64,000 bases of DNA, taken from NCBI GenBank assembly GCA_002835675.1, contig PIZR01000010.1, forward strand, positions 1 through 64,000, read 5' to 3'. This DNA comes from Bacillus sp. BA3. Its GTDB lineage: Bacteria > Bacillota > Bacilli > Bacillales > DSM-1321. Every line of letters starts with the position of its first letter. The stretch's first letter is position 1. Position numbers and translations under genes: made by a program. The notes under the pieces were generated by a model that saw only the letters and a program-made list of their open reading frames with translations, was not told the origin of the DNA and ran no database searches. Positions 44,442 to 53,234 of the stretch are shown here, piece after piece.

Positions 44442-45656
44442 TCACTTCTTTGATCCTCCTGTTGTTCCATAATCATTAAGAGTTAATTTTACATCGTAGT
44501 TGATCGGAGCTTCACTAAATGTTTGGTCCCAATCCTTTTTGACCTTATTCCATACTTTGGGGTGCTCAATTCTCAATCGATTTCCGAAGCCGGCAACGTC
44601 CGTTTTGTATTCTTTTTGCATTTTTTCTAAAACATTCCCCACCAAGCGTTTCACTTCTTTTTCTGATGATTTTTCTGCTTTTTTTAGAAATTCATTTTTA
44701 AAAGTATCTCCTGAAACTACCCAGTTTTCAGATAGTCTCCCCACTGATTCAATGTTTACATCAAAAGAGATGCTGTCTCCTTTAACACGTGGTATGATAC
44801 TGCTTTTCATGGTCTCTATTTCATATACAATCGGCTCACCGGTTTCTTTATCAAAGCTTTTCACTACACCGCCTTTTCCCTTACCTGTTATCCATGTTAC
44901 GCCCTCCAGTTCCTCTTCATTTAAAGTACCAGTCATTTTGTGCGTCTTTCCATTGATTACGGCAGCTCCGGCAAATTTGACTTGCCCATCTGCTGATAGA
45001 ACTTTTTGCATCAGAAAACTAGACCCTGATTTGATCTTGCTTTCTACTTTAATATGTGACATGGGGGGCAAAATCCTCGTTGTTCGATATGCATTTTCTA
45101 CAATGCCAGCCAGACGGAACGCTGGAATTTCCCCTGCCTTCTTTGTTTCCAGTGTTTTGCTTGCTCTTCCTTTACTGATGAGCACAAGGCAGCTTGGTCT
45201 AAGCTCACTTTCCCGTAGATTTTGATCAAGTATTTGTTCCAACTTATACGATTTTGCAAGGTTTTCACCGATAACAACCACTTTCATATGGTGCGCGGTT
45301 ACGGGTTGTTCACTTCTCAGTGATAATTCACGAACCATTTGATGCATGGAGTCTCCAGTTTCAGAAACATTAACATAAGATTTTTGTTGTGGTCCGGATT
45401 GTTTCGTTGTCGAACTCGCTACCTGTGGAGTGATAAATTGATAGGTTGCAGTAATCAGGTTCCTTTTTGAATAACCCCCCCCTTGTTCGTTTAACTTTTT
45501 CTCGATGGTGGACTGCTTGGCCTTATCGAATGCCAAACCTATACCTAAACTTTGCTCTTCAATTTCATGACTGCTCCAACATCCTGTAAGGGATAAGAAC
45601 AAAAGAACAGAGAGGGAAATGTAGAGGGGGCGCGTCTTGCTATGTGATTGTTTCAT
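44442..45656 (-). CDS. Spore germination lipoprotein, Ger(x)C family
   Basis: A 404-residue lipoprotein. The signal peptide ends in lipobox LTGC at about residue 26, followed by WSSHEIEE, typical of GerAC proteins. The body has the GerAC repeats, with EVERLVGNVLEKMQKEYKTDVAGFGNRLR near the C-terminus. It is the C subunit of a nutrient germinant receptor in the spore inner membrane. It is the last gene of the operon and overlaps gerXB by 17 bases, with AAAGGGAGGG inside the latter. Confidence 0.92.
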   Translation of the reverse strand: MKQSHSKTRPLYISLSVLLFLSLTGCWSSHEIEEQSLGIGLAFDKAKQSTIEKKLNEQGGGYSKRNLITATYQFITPQVASSTTKQSGPQQKSYVNVSETGDSMHQMVRELSLRSEQPVTAHHMKVVVIGENLAKSYKLEQILDQNLRESELRPSCLVLISKGRASKTLETKKAGEIPAFRLAGIVENAYRTTRILPPMSHIKVESKIKSGSSFLMQKVLSADGQVKFAGAAVINGKTHKMTGTLNEEELEGVTWITGKGKGGVVKSFDKETGEPIVYEIETMKSSIIPRVKGDSISFDVNIESVGRLSENWVVSGDTFKNEFLKKAEKSSEKEVKRLVGNVLEKMQKEYKTDVAGFGNRLRIEHPKVWNKVKKDWDQTFSEAPINYDVKLTLNDYGTTGGSKK

Positions 45657-46746
45657 ATTTTTTCCCTCCCTTTATTCTTGAGATGATAAGCAGTAGAAGG
45701 GGGAGTAAACCAAATAAAAACATGGCGATATTGCCGACGAAATCTCCTTGCTTAAATAGGTCATTGATATTTTTCGGAATCATGGCAAAGATGTAGAGAA
45801 TCGGAAGCAAACCAAACATGAATGGGTGAATGCTTTTTTTCGTAATTTGAGCCAGCCCTAAAGCGGCTGCAAAAAATGTAATCGTAAATGTGGCGAATAT
45901 TTGCATGATCCAGACAACGAGCAATAAAGATTCAAACCGTTCAAAGATCAACCCGGCGACTTCAAAACTTCGGATAAGATCAAGTGTCGGCCATGTTCTC
46001 ATGACCACTCCATCAATAGATAATGCCCCGATAACCATTACGACCGTTATCACGTAAAAAATCAATGGAATGGATACTCCAACAAGCAGGGCTTTTACTG
46101 CTTTTTTTGGTGAATTCATAAATGGAATAAGCAGTAGCATGATTTCAGGCCCTGAAAAAGCGAGAGCCGTTGTTTTTACTCCTTTCAGTACAGGGACGAT
46201 TCCTTCTCCTAATACCGGACGCAGATTATCGATCTCGAATATTTTAAAGCTCATGAAGGTAACAACCAAAAAAAGGATAACTGTCAAAGGTAAAATAATT
46301 TCAAAAAGACGGGCCATCGGGTTAATGCCGCCGATGATGAGATAAAGACCTACCCACATGAAAATCATGATGATTGCCCAAGTAGGCGTACCCTCCAGAA
46401 GTAAATACCTTATTACTTCCGCCATTGCACGGAGCTGAAAACTGGAAGTTGTAAGAAAGTAACATATTACAACTAAACTTAGTAACCCACCCAGCCATTT
46501 TCCTACAATTGCATTGATGTATTGATAGAAGGTCTTTTCGGGAAACTGTTGGCTTAATTTGACCATGATCAGCCCCGCGGTTATTGTGATGACTCCGCCT
46601 AAAATAACGCTTATCCATACATCTGGTGTTTGTACCTTTTCCGTAGATGATCTGGGTAGGGTGAGTAATCCTGTGCCGAGTATGAAGTTGATGACAATGA
46701 CAGCTGCTTGTGGAGTTGTAATTTTGTCTTTCGGGCTGAGAATCAT
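45640..46746 (-). CDS. Spore germination permease-like subunit, Ger(x)B family
   Basis: A 368-residue membrane protein of the APC superfamily with about ten membrane segments, starting KDKITTPQAAVIVINFILGTGLLTLP. GerB subunits bind the germinant and determine its specificity. AAAGGGTGG precedes ATG. It lies between gerXA and gerXC in the usual A-B-C order. Which nutrient is sensed cannot be read from the sequence. Confidence 0.92.
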   Translation of the reverse strand: MILSPKDKITTPQAAVIVINFILGTGLLTLPRSSTEKVQTPDVWISVILGGVITITAGLIMVKLSQQFPEKTFYQYINAIVGKWLGGLLSLVVICYFLTTSSFQLRAMAEVIRYLLLEGTPTWAIIMIFMWVGLYLIIGGINPMARLFEIILPLTVILFLVVTFMSFKIFEIDNLRPVLGEGIVPVLKGVKTTALAFSGPEIMLLLIPFMNSPKKAVKALLVGVSIPLIFYVITVVMVIGALSIDGVVMRTWPTLDLIRSFEVAGLIFERFESLLLVVWIMQIFATFTITFFAAALGLAQITKKSIHPFMFGLLPILYIFAMIPKNINDLFKQGDFVGNIAMFLFGLLPLLLLIISRIKGGKKYETIT

Positions 46747-46772
46747 TCTTTAACCACCCTTTCACCGATAGG

Positions 46773-48347
46773 TTATCCTTTACGTATGGGGTTTTTTGTA
46801 TGCAACATCTTTGGACGGCGTTTCATCATCATAAGTGGCATTCGCACTATCAGGTCTTTCCACTCACTTAAGCGATAAGGAACGGCTGGACTCAAGTAAG
46901 GCACACCAAAGCTTTTTAATTTCACTAAATGACTGACCATTAAAAGAAAAAAGAGAATGACCCCGTATAATCCAAATGTAGCAGCACAAATCATAGCTGG
47001 AAAACGCAGAATCCGTAATGTAATCCCAATACTATAGTGCGGAATGGAAAATGATGAAATGGCGGTTAAGGCTACTACAATGACCAAAACAGGGCTAACG
47101 ATCCCTGCCTGTACAGCAGCTTCCCCAATGATTAAACCGCCGACAATTCCCATTGCGGGACCGATTGGCTTAGGCAATCGCAGTCCTGCTTCCCTCAAAA
47201 TTTCTATGGCCATTTCCATGAATAATGCTTCGATAAGTGCCGGAAACGGAACCCCGGACCTGGTTCCGATAATGGAGATGGCCAGTTTGGTCGGAATCAA
47301 CCCTGAATGAAATGAGATGAAAGCTATATACAAAGAGGGTGTAAAAAGAGCCAGAATAGCTGCGAGGTAACGAAGCATACGAATGAATGTGCCAGGAATC
47401 CACCTTTCATAATAATCTTCCGGTGATTGCAACATCATGCTCAATGTAACCGGAACGATCAAAGCGAATGGCGTCCCATCTAACAAGATGGCCACTCGAC
47501 CTTCCATCAAAGCAGCGATCACCCGATCAGGACGCTCTGTATTCTGTACCTGCGGAAAAGGACTAAGGTAATTATCTTCGATAAGTTGCTCTACATAACC
47601 TGATTCCGGCACACTATCAATATCAATTTTCTTAATTCGATTTTCCACCTCTTGCACCAATTCGGGATCAACAATATCTTTTATGTAAGCGACAACCAAA
47701 TCTTTTTTTGAACGCTTTCCTACTTGGAATTTTACTAACGATAAATTCTCAATTTCACCACTGCACCTTAAAAAAGATGTATTATCACTCAATGATTCAG
47801 TGAAACCGACCCGTGGACCTCTGACTAATGCCTCTGATACCGGTTCCTCGATCGCCCTTGTTTTATGTTTTGCAGTTCCTAGGATCAGCGCATCCAATGA
47901 TCCATCAATTAAAAGGGCGGTAGAACCTGTTAGTACTTTAGACGCTAACTCTTTAATGGAACGGACAGCTTCTATTTCACTAATGGATAACACTTCATTT
48001 TTTATGAATTCTTTTGAAATGCTTCCCTTGAGGTAGGGAGTGTTCTGTTTATATTCTGCTGAAAAATCAACCATCAATGATGGCATGATATGCTGATCAA
48101 TGAGATCTTTATCCGATAGTCCATCCACAAAAATGATAACTGACCGTATACCGGTTCGCCCTAGATTAAATTCCCGAAAATGCACATCCCAATTATGGCC
48201 AATTTCTTGCTTAACACATTCAAGATTAAAATTAAGATTATCTGTAAACTGATGTGTTGAATCTTGGGAGGTATATGCTTCTTGTTTGTCTTTTTCGTTA
48301 CCCTTTCCTTTTTTACCAATCTTTGATATCCACTCTTTCATCATCAT
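46773..48347 (-). CDS. Spore germination receptor subunit, Ger(x)A family
   Basis: A 524-residue GerA protein. A cytoplasmic N-terminal domain runs to about residue 290 and contains GRTGIRSVIIFVDGL. About five membrane segments follow, with the conserved region AILLDGTPFALIVP near 285 and PFPALIEALFMEMAIEILREAGLRLPKP near 375. Several ATG codons in a row are possible starts; ATG 48347 overlaps the stop of the small ORF upstream and lies six bases from AAAGGA. It forms the ion-conducting part of the receptor. Confidence 0.92.
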   Translation of the reverse strand: MMMKEWISKIGKKGKGNEKDKQEAYTSQDSTHQFTDNLNFNLECVKQEIGHNWDVHFREFNLGRTGIRSVIIFVDGLSDKDLIDQHIMPSLMVDFSAEYKQNTPYLKGSISKEFIKNEVLSISEIEAVRSIKELASKVLTGSTALLIDGSLDALILGTAKHKTRAIEEPVSEALVRGPRVGFTESLSDNTSFLRCSGEIENLSLVKFQVGKRSKKDLVVAYIKDIVDPELVQEVENRIKKIDIDSVPESGYVEQLIEDNYLSPFPQVQNTERPDRVIAALMEGRVAILLDGTPFALIVPVTLSMMLQSPEDYYERWIPGTFIRMLRYLAAILALFTPSLYIAFISFHSGLIPTKLAISIIGTRSGVPFPALIEALFMEMAIEILREAGLRLPKPIGPAMGIVGGLIIGEAAVQAGIVSPVLVIVVALTAISSFSIPHYSIGITLRILRFPAMICAATFGLYGVILFFLLMVSHLVKLKSFGVPYLSPAVPYRLSEWKDLIVRMPLMMMKRRPKMLHTKNPIRKG

Positions 48348-48478
48348 CACTCATCCTTTGAGGTGCGAAGCAAATTAAACAATTTGCTGATTAGATACGG
48401 AATAACAAACACAATGAAAGCCTGTATAAAAACCTGCCATTCTGGAAGGTAGGAAACAATCGTTTTCCACATTTTCAT
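48347..48478 (-). CDS. Small membrane protein, candidate germinant-receptor D subunit (43 aa)
   Basis: A 43-residue frame beginning MKMWKTIVSYLPEWQVFIQA, with one or two hydrophobic segments and the end FNLLRTSKDE. AGGGTGATG gives a close ribosome binding site, and its stop overlaps the gerXA start. Short genes of this kind (about 5 kDa, two helices) accompany several Bacillus germinant receptor operons and modulate germination. Identity as a D subunit is inferred from size, position and topology. Confidence 0.72.
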   Translation of the reverse strand: MKMWKTIVSYLPEWQVFIQAFIVFVIPYLISKLFNLLRTSKDE

Positions 48479-48527
48479 CACCCTAAACTTGTCTCAGATA
48501 GCAGCTGGAATTCCTTTATTTCTCAAA

Positions 48528-48558
48528 TAGTATTAATATCTTCTATGTTTCTTATGCA
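48528..48558 (-). promoter_or_regulatory. SigG-like promoter of the germinant receptor operon
   Basis: On the minus strand TGCATA (48558-48553) and AATACTA (48534-48528) are separated by 18 bases. The forespore SigG consensus is TGAATA and CATACTA, with one mismatch in each. It lies 50 bases before the small D-like ORF. SigG control is the rule for ger operons. The rest of 48479-48997 shows no gene. Confidence 0.6.
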
Positions 48559-48997
48559 ATGAAGTTAAAAAGCCATTAGCCGTATTTGCCATTAATTTAT
48601 ACTTCGCAAAGTAGAGGCGAAATGGATATCAGCGATTTATCCAAATGACTCATTGATAATAGTGAGCTTTAATAAACATTGGTTTTTCTTCTTTGAACTG
48701 TGGATGACTTATGCTCACGATTTGAAATATAATTTTAAAAATATCAATATCAAATTGAAATGATGCTCGAAATAACATATACTGAAAATTGAGAATTATT
48801 TGTAAATATTAACTGATTTTGGGAAATGTCGCATTTATCAACTTGAGAATAAGATACCCCAATCGCAACCCGGAACATACACGATTAACACTTTATCGGA
48901 TTGTGAATCCTGGTGAAAAAAGAACGGAATGGATGAGATTATTATCTTTCGCTAAAGTTGCTCTTTATTTTCTAAAGTGATTTCAAAGGGGTGGAAA

Positions 48998-50374
48998 ATG
49001 ATGAATATATGGACAAGCTGCACAATTAGTTCAATTCTGGCACTTTCCTTACTAGCACCATCCGTGTCTTTTGCTAATGAAAATCCAAATCATGAAGCCG
49101 CTGTGAGTAAGGAGACTGCAAGCCAGTATCCAATATTAGAGAAAGCAAAAAAACCGGAAGAAGCGGGCTTTTCGTCTGAAAAGCTGGAAAAAGTGGATCA
49201 GCTTATTGAAATGGAAGTGGCAGCCGGTTTCCCCGGTGCTGCCCTGATTGTCATAAAGGACGGAAAAATCGTTAAAAATGAAAGCTACGGGTACAAACAG
49301 AAGTTTAATGAACATACGCCTCTTAAGAAGTTTCAGAAGATGGAAAATGACACGTTGTTTGACCTTGCTTCAAACACGAAGATGTATGCAACCAATTTTG
49401 CCATTCAAAAATTAGTCAGCGAAGGCAAGCTAAATATCCAGGCAAGAGTCCAGCAGTACATTCCTGAATTCAAAGACACGGAGAAGGATGTAATCAAAGG
49501 AAAGGACAATCTGAGGATTATTGATGTTCTTCATCATACAGCAGGGTTCAGACCCGATCCGCAATACCATAATCCAAAGGTTTCTAAAGAACTTTATTCC
49601 CAGGAGCGGGATAAAACCATCGAGTTCATCTCAAAAACACCGCTCACATATGTACCTGGAACACAGAATGTCTACAGTGATGTCGATTATATGCTGCTTG
49701 GTGCCATTGTTGAAGAAATAACGGGTAAGCAGCTTGATGCGTATGTTGAACATGAATTGTACAAGCCGCTTGGGTTGAAAAATACTAAGTTCAATCCTCT
49801 TCAAAAGGGCTTTAAGCCAAAGGGTTTTGCCGCAACTGAATTGCTTGGCAACACCCGTGATGGCGTGATAGACTTCCCTAACATTCGCACATACACACTT
49901 CAAGGGGAAGTACATGATGAAAAAGCATTTTATTCAATGGGAGGCGTTTCAGGGCATGCCGGTCTTTTCTCCAATACGGAAGATATGGCAGTCCTTCTGC
50001 AGGTGATGCTGAATGGCGGGGGATACGGTAAACATATGTTGTTTGATCAAGAAACCATCGATGAATTCGTCGCACCTTCCGAGATGAATCCTACATATGG
50101 GCTTGGGTGGAGACGAAATGGCGATGCTAGCATGGAATGGATGTTCAGCCCTTATGCGAGCGACAGTGCCTACGGTCATACTGGATGGACTGGGACGGTC
50201 ACGATCATTGATCCGGAAATGGATTTAGGGATTGTGTTACTAACAAATAAAAAGCACTCTCCGCTCGTTAACCCTGTAGCCAATTCCAATCAGTTTTTTG
50301 GCGACCTCTTCAAAACAGGAAGCTATGGAAGTGTTGTAACTGCAATTTATGAAGCATTGGAAACGAATGAATGA
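48998..50374 (+). CDS. Secreted serine hydrolase, beta-lactamase/PBP4*-like (YbbE type)
   Basis: A 458-residue protein. The signal peptide (about residues 1-27) ends in SFA. Serine-hydrolase motifs are SNTK in DLASNTKMYATNF near residue 130 (SxxK), YSDVDYMLLG near 225 (YxN position, with Asp), and GHTGWTGT near 396 (HTG/KTG position). It resembles B. subtilis YbbE (AmiE), which acts in muropeptide recycling with NamZ and NagZ. Those partner genes are not adjacent here, so its role is open. ATG 48998 follows AAAGGGGTGG. Confidence 0.82.
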   Translation: MMNIWTSCTISSILALSLLAPSVSFANENPNHEAAVSKETASQYPILEKAKKPEEAGFSSEKLEKVDQLIEMEVAAGFPGAALIVIKDGKIVKNESYGYKQKFNEHTPLKKFQKMENDTLFDLASNTKMYATNFAIQKLVSEGKLNIQARVQQYIPEFKDTEKDVIKGKDNLRIIDVLHHTAGFRPDPQYHNPKVSKELYSQERDKTIEFISKTPLTYVPGTQNVYSDVDYMLLGAIVEEITGKQLDAYVEHELYKPLGLKNTKFNPLQKGFKPKGFAATELLGNTRDGVIDFPNIRTYTLQGEVHDEKAFYSMGGVSGHAGLFSNTEDMAVLLQVMLNGGGYGKHMLFDQETIDEFVAPSEMNPTYGLGWRRNGDASMEWMFSPYASDSAYGHTGWTGTVTIIDPEMDLGIVLLTNKKHSPLVNPVANSNQFFGDLFKTGSYGSVVTAIYEALETNE

Positions 50375-50396
50375 ATGTATATTTCCCATAAAGTTT

Positions 50397-50427
50397 AAGG
50401 CCTCCCAATAATGTTGGGAGGCCTTTT
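50397..50427 (+). terminator. Terminator after the serine hydrolase
   Basis: AAGGCCTCCCAA / TTGGGAGGCCTT with a five-base loop and a run of six T. Confidence 0.9.
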
Positions 50428-50463
50428 TTCTCGTTTATGGATTTCTTTTAGCCAAGCTCTATT

Positions 50464-50598
50464 CTATACAGTTTGGGCAAGGATCAGATTTTTATATGCT
50501 CCGTCTTGATGGAGCAAATTATCATGGGCACCTTGTTCGATGATTTCCCCATTTTGTACAACGATGATGCGATCGGCATGTTTAATAGTCGCTGGCCC
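50464..50598 (-). pseudogene. C-terminal fragment of an ABC exporter ATPase
   Basis: The minus-strand frame TIKHADRIIVVQNGEIIEQG continues to GAYKNLILAQTV and a stop. This is the H-loop-to-end part of an MdlB/MsbA-type exporter, from the His switch region onward. Everything before it has been lost. It lies between two real genes on the other strand. Confidence 0.8.
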
Positions 50599-50849
50599 CG
50601 ATGGAATTGCCTGTGGGGATTATCGTTTCAATTTTAGGAGCGCCGTATTTTATCTATTTACTCGTGAAAAACATTTAATAAATATGAAGAAGTACAGAAA
50701 ATTTGCAGAAAAAAAAGCCCGTTTTCAGGACGTTTATGAGGATGGGTTTTTTTGCAGTTTTCAAAGAATTTTGATGAGAACTGTACGAACAGAAAGCGGC
50801 TCTCGGGAGTGATGAATCATCCCCTAAAAGAACTATTTTAAAAAATATA

Positions 50850-50879
50850 TTGACCGAACGGCTTGTATCCGCTTACAAT
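50850..50879 (+). promoter_or_regulatory. hut promoter with overlapping cre
   Basis: -35 TTGACC (50850-50855), 18-base spacer, -10 TACAAT (50874-50879). TGTATCCGCTTACA at 50864-50877 is a cre-like palindrome in the spacer and -10, with two mismatches to consensus. CcpA control of the hut promoter is known in B. subtilis. Confidence 0.8.
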
Positions 50880-50927
50880 GATATTTAGTTATTAGTGTAT
50901 TTAGAAAATTGTAAAAGAGGTACCTGC

Positions 50928-51377
50928 ATGACAAATGAATTCGACAGAAGAATCGGGCGCCATGCAATCATGTACGCGTTTGCGAACGAAGAAGAAGAAG
51001 TCATATTGACGAATGACCTTAAGCGGATGGATTGGCTTTATGGAAAAGGTAAAGTCGGTTCAATGGAGCTGCAGAAAATAGTTGCGGCCATTGAGACATC
51101 AGCGAAAAGGCTTGGATTAGTCAATCCCGATATGTATCGTGAAATGCATGCACTGTATCATGCGATCATCGAAGCACTCCAAGGAGTGACACGCGGCCAG
51201 GTTGAGCTTGGCGGTCTTTTGAGGACTGCGGGACTTCGGTTTGCCATCGTTCGGGGCAGGCCGTTTAAAAACGGGGACGAAGGTGAATGGATTGCTGTAG
51301 CCGTGTATGGAACGATTGGAGCACCGGTTCGGGGATTTGAACATGAAGCCGTTGGCTTGGGAATTAACCACATTTAA
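50928..51377 (+). CDS. hutP: Histidine-dependent RNA-binding antiterminator HutP
   Basis: A 149-residue HutP. With L-histidine and Mg2+ it binds UAG-rich RNA and prevents termination ahead of hutH. Conserved segments include GRHAIMYAFANEEEEV at the N-terminus, HALYHAIIEALQGVTRGQVELG near residue 78 and the C-terminal GTIGAPVRGFEHEAVGLGINHI, which carry the metal/histidine-binding His residues. AAGAGGT lies before ATG 50928. It precedes hutH as in B. subtilis. Confidence 0.95.
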   Translation: MTNEFDRRIGRHAIMYAFANEEEEVILTNDLKRMDWLYGKGKVGSMELQKIVAAIETSAKRLGLVNPDMYREMHALYHAIIEALQGVTRGQVELGGLLRTAGLRFAIVRGRPFKNGDEGEWIAVAVYGTIGAPVRGFEHEAVGLGINHI

Positions 51378-51392
51378 ATAATTAAAAGCCTA

Positions 51393-51460
51393 TAGTTATT
51401 TAGTGAAATAGGGGGCTGTATTGAAAGACTGGATAAGTCTGTCAATACGGCCTCCTTTTG
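51393..51460 (+). promoter_or_regulatory. HutP-controlled antiterminator region
   Basis: Three TAG triplets at 51393, 51401 and 51409 with five-base gaps are followed at once by a terminator hairpin (GGGGGCTGTATTGA / TCAATACGGCCTCC, then TTTTG) ending at 51460. This is the expected HutP target: bound HutP should disrupt the terminator and allow hutH transcription. Confidence 0.85.
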
Positions 51461-51497
51461 TTTGTTTAAAAAAAGAATAGGGGTGCAGGAAATGATT

Positions 51498-53009
51498 ATG
51501 TTAACGGGCCAAACTTTAACGATTGAAGAAGCAAAAAAAGTGTTATATGGGGAGGCGTTTGTCACGGCTTCTGCCGAGAGTGTCAAGAAAGTTGAAAAGA
51601 GCCGGGAAGCGGTTGAAAATATCGTGAAGCAAAAGAAAGTCATCTATGGCATCACAACAGGTTTTGGAAAATTCAGCGATGTATTGATTGATGCAGAGGA
51701 CGCAGAGCAGCTACAGTGGAATTTGATTCATTCCCATGCTTGCGGAGTCGGGGAGCCGTTTCCTGAGGTCGTTTCGAGAGCTATGGTCCTTCTCCGTGCC
51801 AATGCGCTATTAAAAGGGTTTTCCGGTGTGCGTCCTGTCGTCATTGAACGTTTGATCGATCTTTTGAATGCCCATATCCATCCGGTCATCCCTCAGCAAG
51901 GATCTCTTGGAGCAAGCGGGGACTTGGCGCCGCTTTCCCATTTGGCGCTAGTATTGATGGGAGAAGGGGAAGTGTTTTATAAAGGAGAGCGAATGGAGGC
52001 CATCATAGCTTTATCGAAGGAAGGTATCCTTCCTCTGACTCTTAAAGCAAAAGAAGGTCTTGCATTAATAAATGGAACACAGGCCATGACTGGGATGGGC
52101 CTCGTCAATTACATTGAAGCCGAACAGCTGGCACATCAAACTGAAGCGATCGCTTCACTGACGTTAGAAGGTTTACGCGGCATAGAAGATGCCTTTGATG
52201 CCGATGTTCATCTAGCACGAGGCTACCGCCAGCAAACAGAGGTCGCGGAACGGATTCGTCGCATGATCAGCGGCAGCCAGCTCATCACGAAGCAAGGGGA
52301 ACTGCGGGTACAGGATGCTTATTCGCTCCGCTGCATTCCGCAAGTGCATGGGGCATCATGGCAAACACTTGATTATGTAAAAGAAAAACTGGAAATTGAA
52401 ATGAATGCAGCGACGGATAATCCGCTTATTTTTGACGATGGGGAAAAGGTTATTTCAGGGGGTAACTTCCATGGCCAGCCGATTGCATTTGCGATGGACT
52501 TCATGAAAATCGCTGTTGCCGAGCTTGCGAACATTTCAGAGCGCCGCATTGAGCGACTCGTCAATCCTCAGCTGAATGATTTACCGCCATTCTTAAGTCC
52601 GTCACCTGGCTTGCAGTCGGGAGCGATGATCATGCAATATTGTGCCGCTTCACTAGTTTCTGAGAATAAAACACTCGCCCATCCTGCAAGTGTTGATTCC
52701 ATTCCATCTTCAGCGAACCAGGAAGATCATGTAAGCATGGGAACGATTGGGTCCCGACACGCACATCAAATCATTCAGAACGTACGCCGCGTTTTGGCGA
52801 TTGAGCTCATTTGTGCCTTACAGGCGGTGGAATACCGCGGAACAGAAAAGATGGCTCCGTTTACAAAAGAGTTTTATACGGAAGCAAGAAAGCTCATTCC
52901 AAGCATTACACAAGATCGTATCTTTTCTAAAGATATTGAAGCAACGGCAAGCTGGTTACATCAAATCGATTGGAATTCATTTATTCATAGGAGTTTACCT
53001 ACAACATAA
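51498..53009 (+). CDS. hutH: Histidine ammonia-lyase HutH
   Basis: A 503-residue histidase converting L-histidine to urocanate and ammonia. The self-processing MIO triad Ala-Ser-Gly is visible in GSLGASGDLAPLSH near residue 140. VYGITTGFGKFSD-like and NGTQAMTGMGL segments and the C-terminal QEDHVSMGTIGSRHA follow family order. ATG 51498 is best spaced from GCAGGA. The usual partners hutU, hutI and hutG do not follow; a permease does. Confidence 0.96.
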   Translation: MLTGQTLTIEEAKKVLYGEAFVTASAESVKKVEKSREAVENIVKQKKVIYGITTGFGKFSDVLIDAEDAEQLQWNLIHSHACGVGEPFPEVVSRAMVLLRANALLKGFSGVRPVVIERLIDLLNAHIHPVIPQQGSLGASGDLAPLSHLALVLMGEGEVFYKGERMEAIIALSKEGILPLTLKAKEGLALINGTQAMTGMGLVNYIEAEQLAHQTEAIASLTLEGLRGIEDAFDADVHLARGYRQQTEVAERIRRMISGSQLITKQGELRVQDAYSLRCIPQVHGASWQTLDYVKEKLEIEMNAATDNPLIFDDGEKVISGGNFHGQPIAFAMDFMKIAVAELANISERRIERLVNPQLNDLPPFLSPSPGLQSGAMIMQYCAASLVSENKTLAHPASVDSIPSSANQEDHVSMGTIGSRHAHQIIQNVRRVLAIELICALQAVEYRGTEKMAPFTKEFYTEARKLIPSITQDRIFSKDIEATASWLHQIDWNSFIHRSLPTT

Positions 53010-53036
53010 TATGAAGTGCGGAATATCCGAATGAAC

Positions 53037-53071
53037 GTTAGGCTTATAGCCCTTTGGGTTTTAAGCCTAAC
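53037..53071 (+). other. Inverted repeat after hutH
   Basis: GTTAGGCTTA / AAGCCTAAC with a nested AGCCCTTTGGGTTT loop. Without a T run it is a weak terminator candidate, or an operator or attenuator before the permease gene. Confidence 0.5.
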
Positions 53072-53234
53072 ATCGTTATGTAAATGCTACATAGATCCCA
53101 GAAATCCAAAAAGGTCTCAGCATTAGAGAAAATGACCTTGAAATAGTAATAAATGCAGGAAATGACCATTGATGGAATGATTGGCTTTACCTATTCGTGC
53201 TAGATTAAAAATGCATTTTGGAGGGGAATCTAAT

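Noticed and set aside
48998..50374. True beta-lactamase giving resistance
   Set aside because: Motifs and length fit PBP4*/YbbE-type serine hydrolases better, and Asp replaces Asn in the second motif.
50540..50812. 90-codon + frame
   Set aside because: It overlaps the clear minus-strand ABC ATPase fragment and lacks a ribosome binding site.
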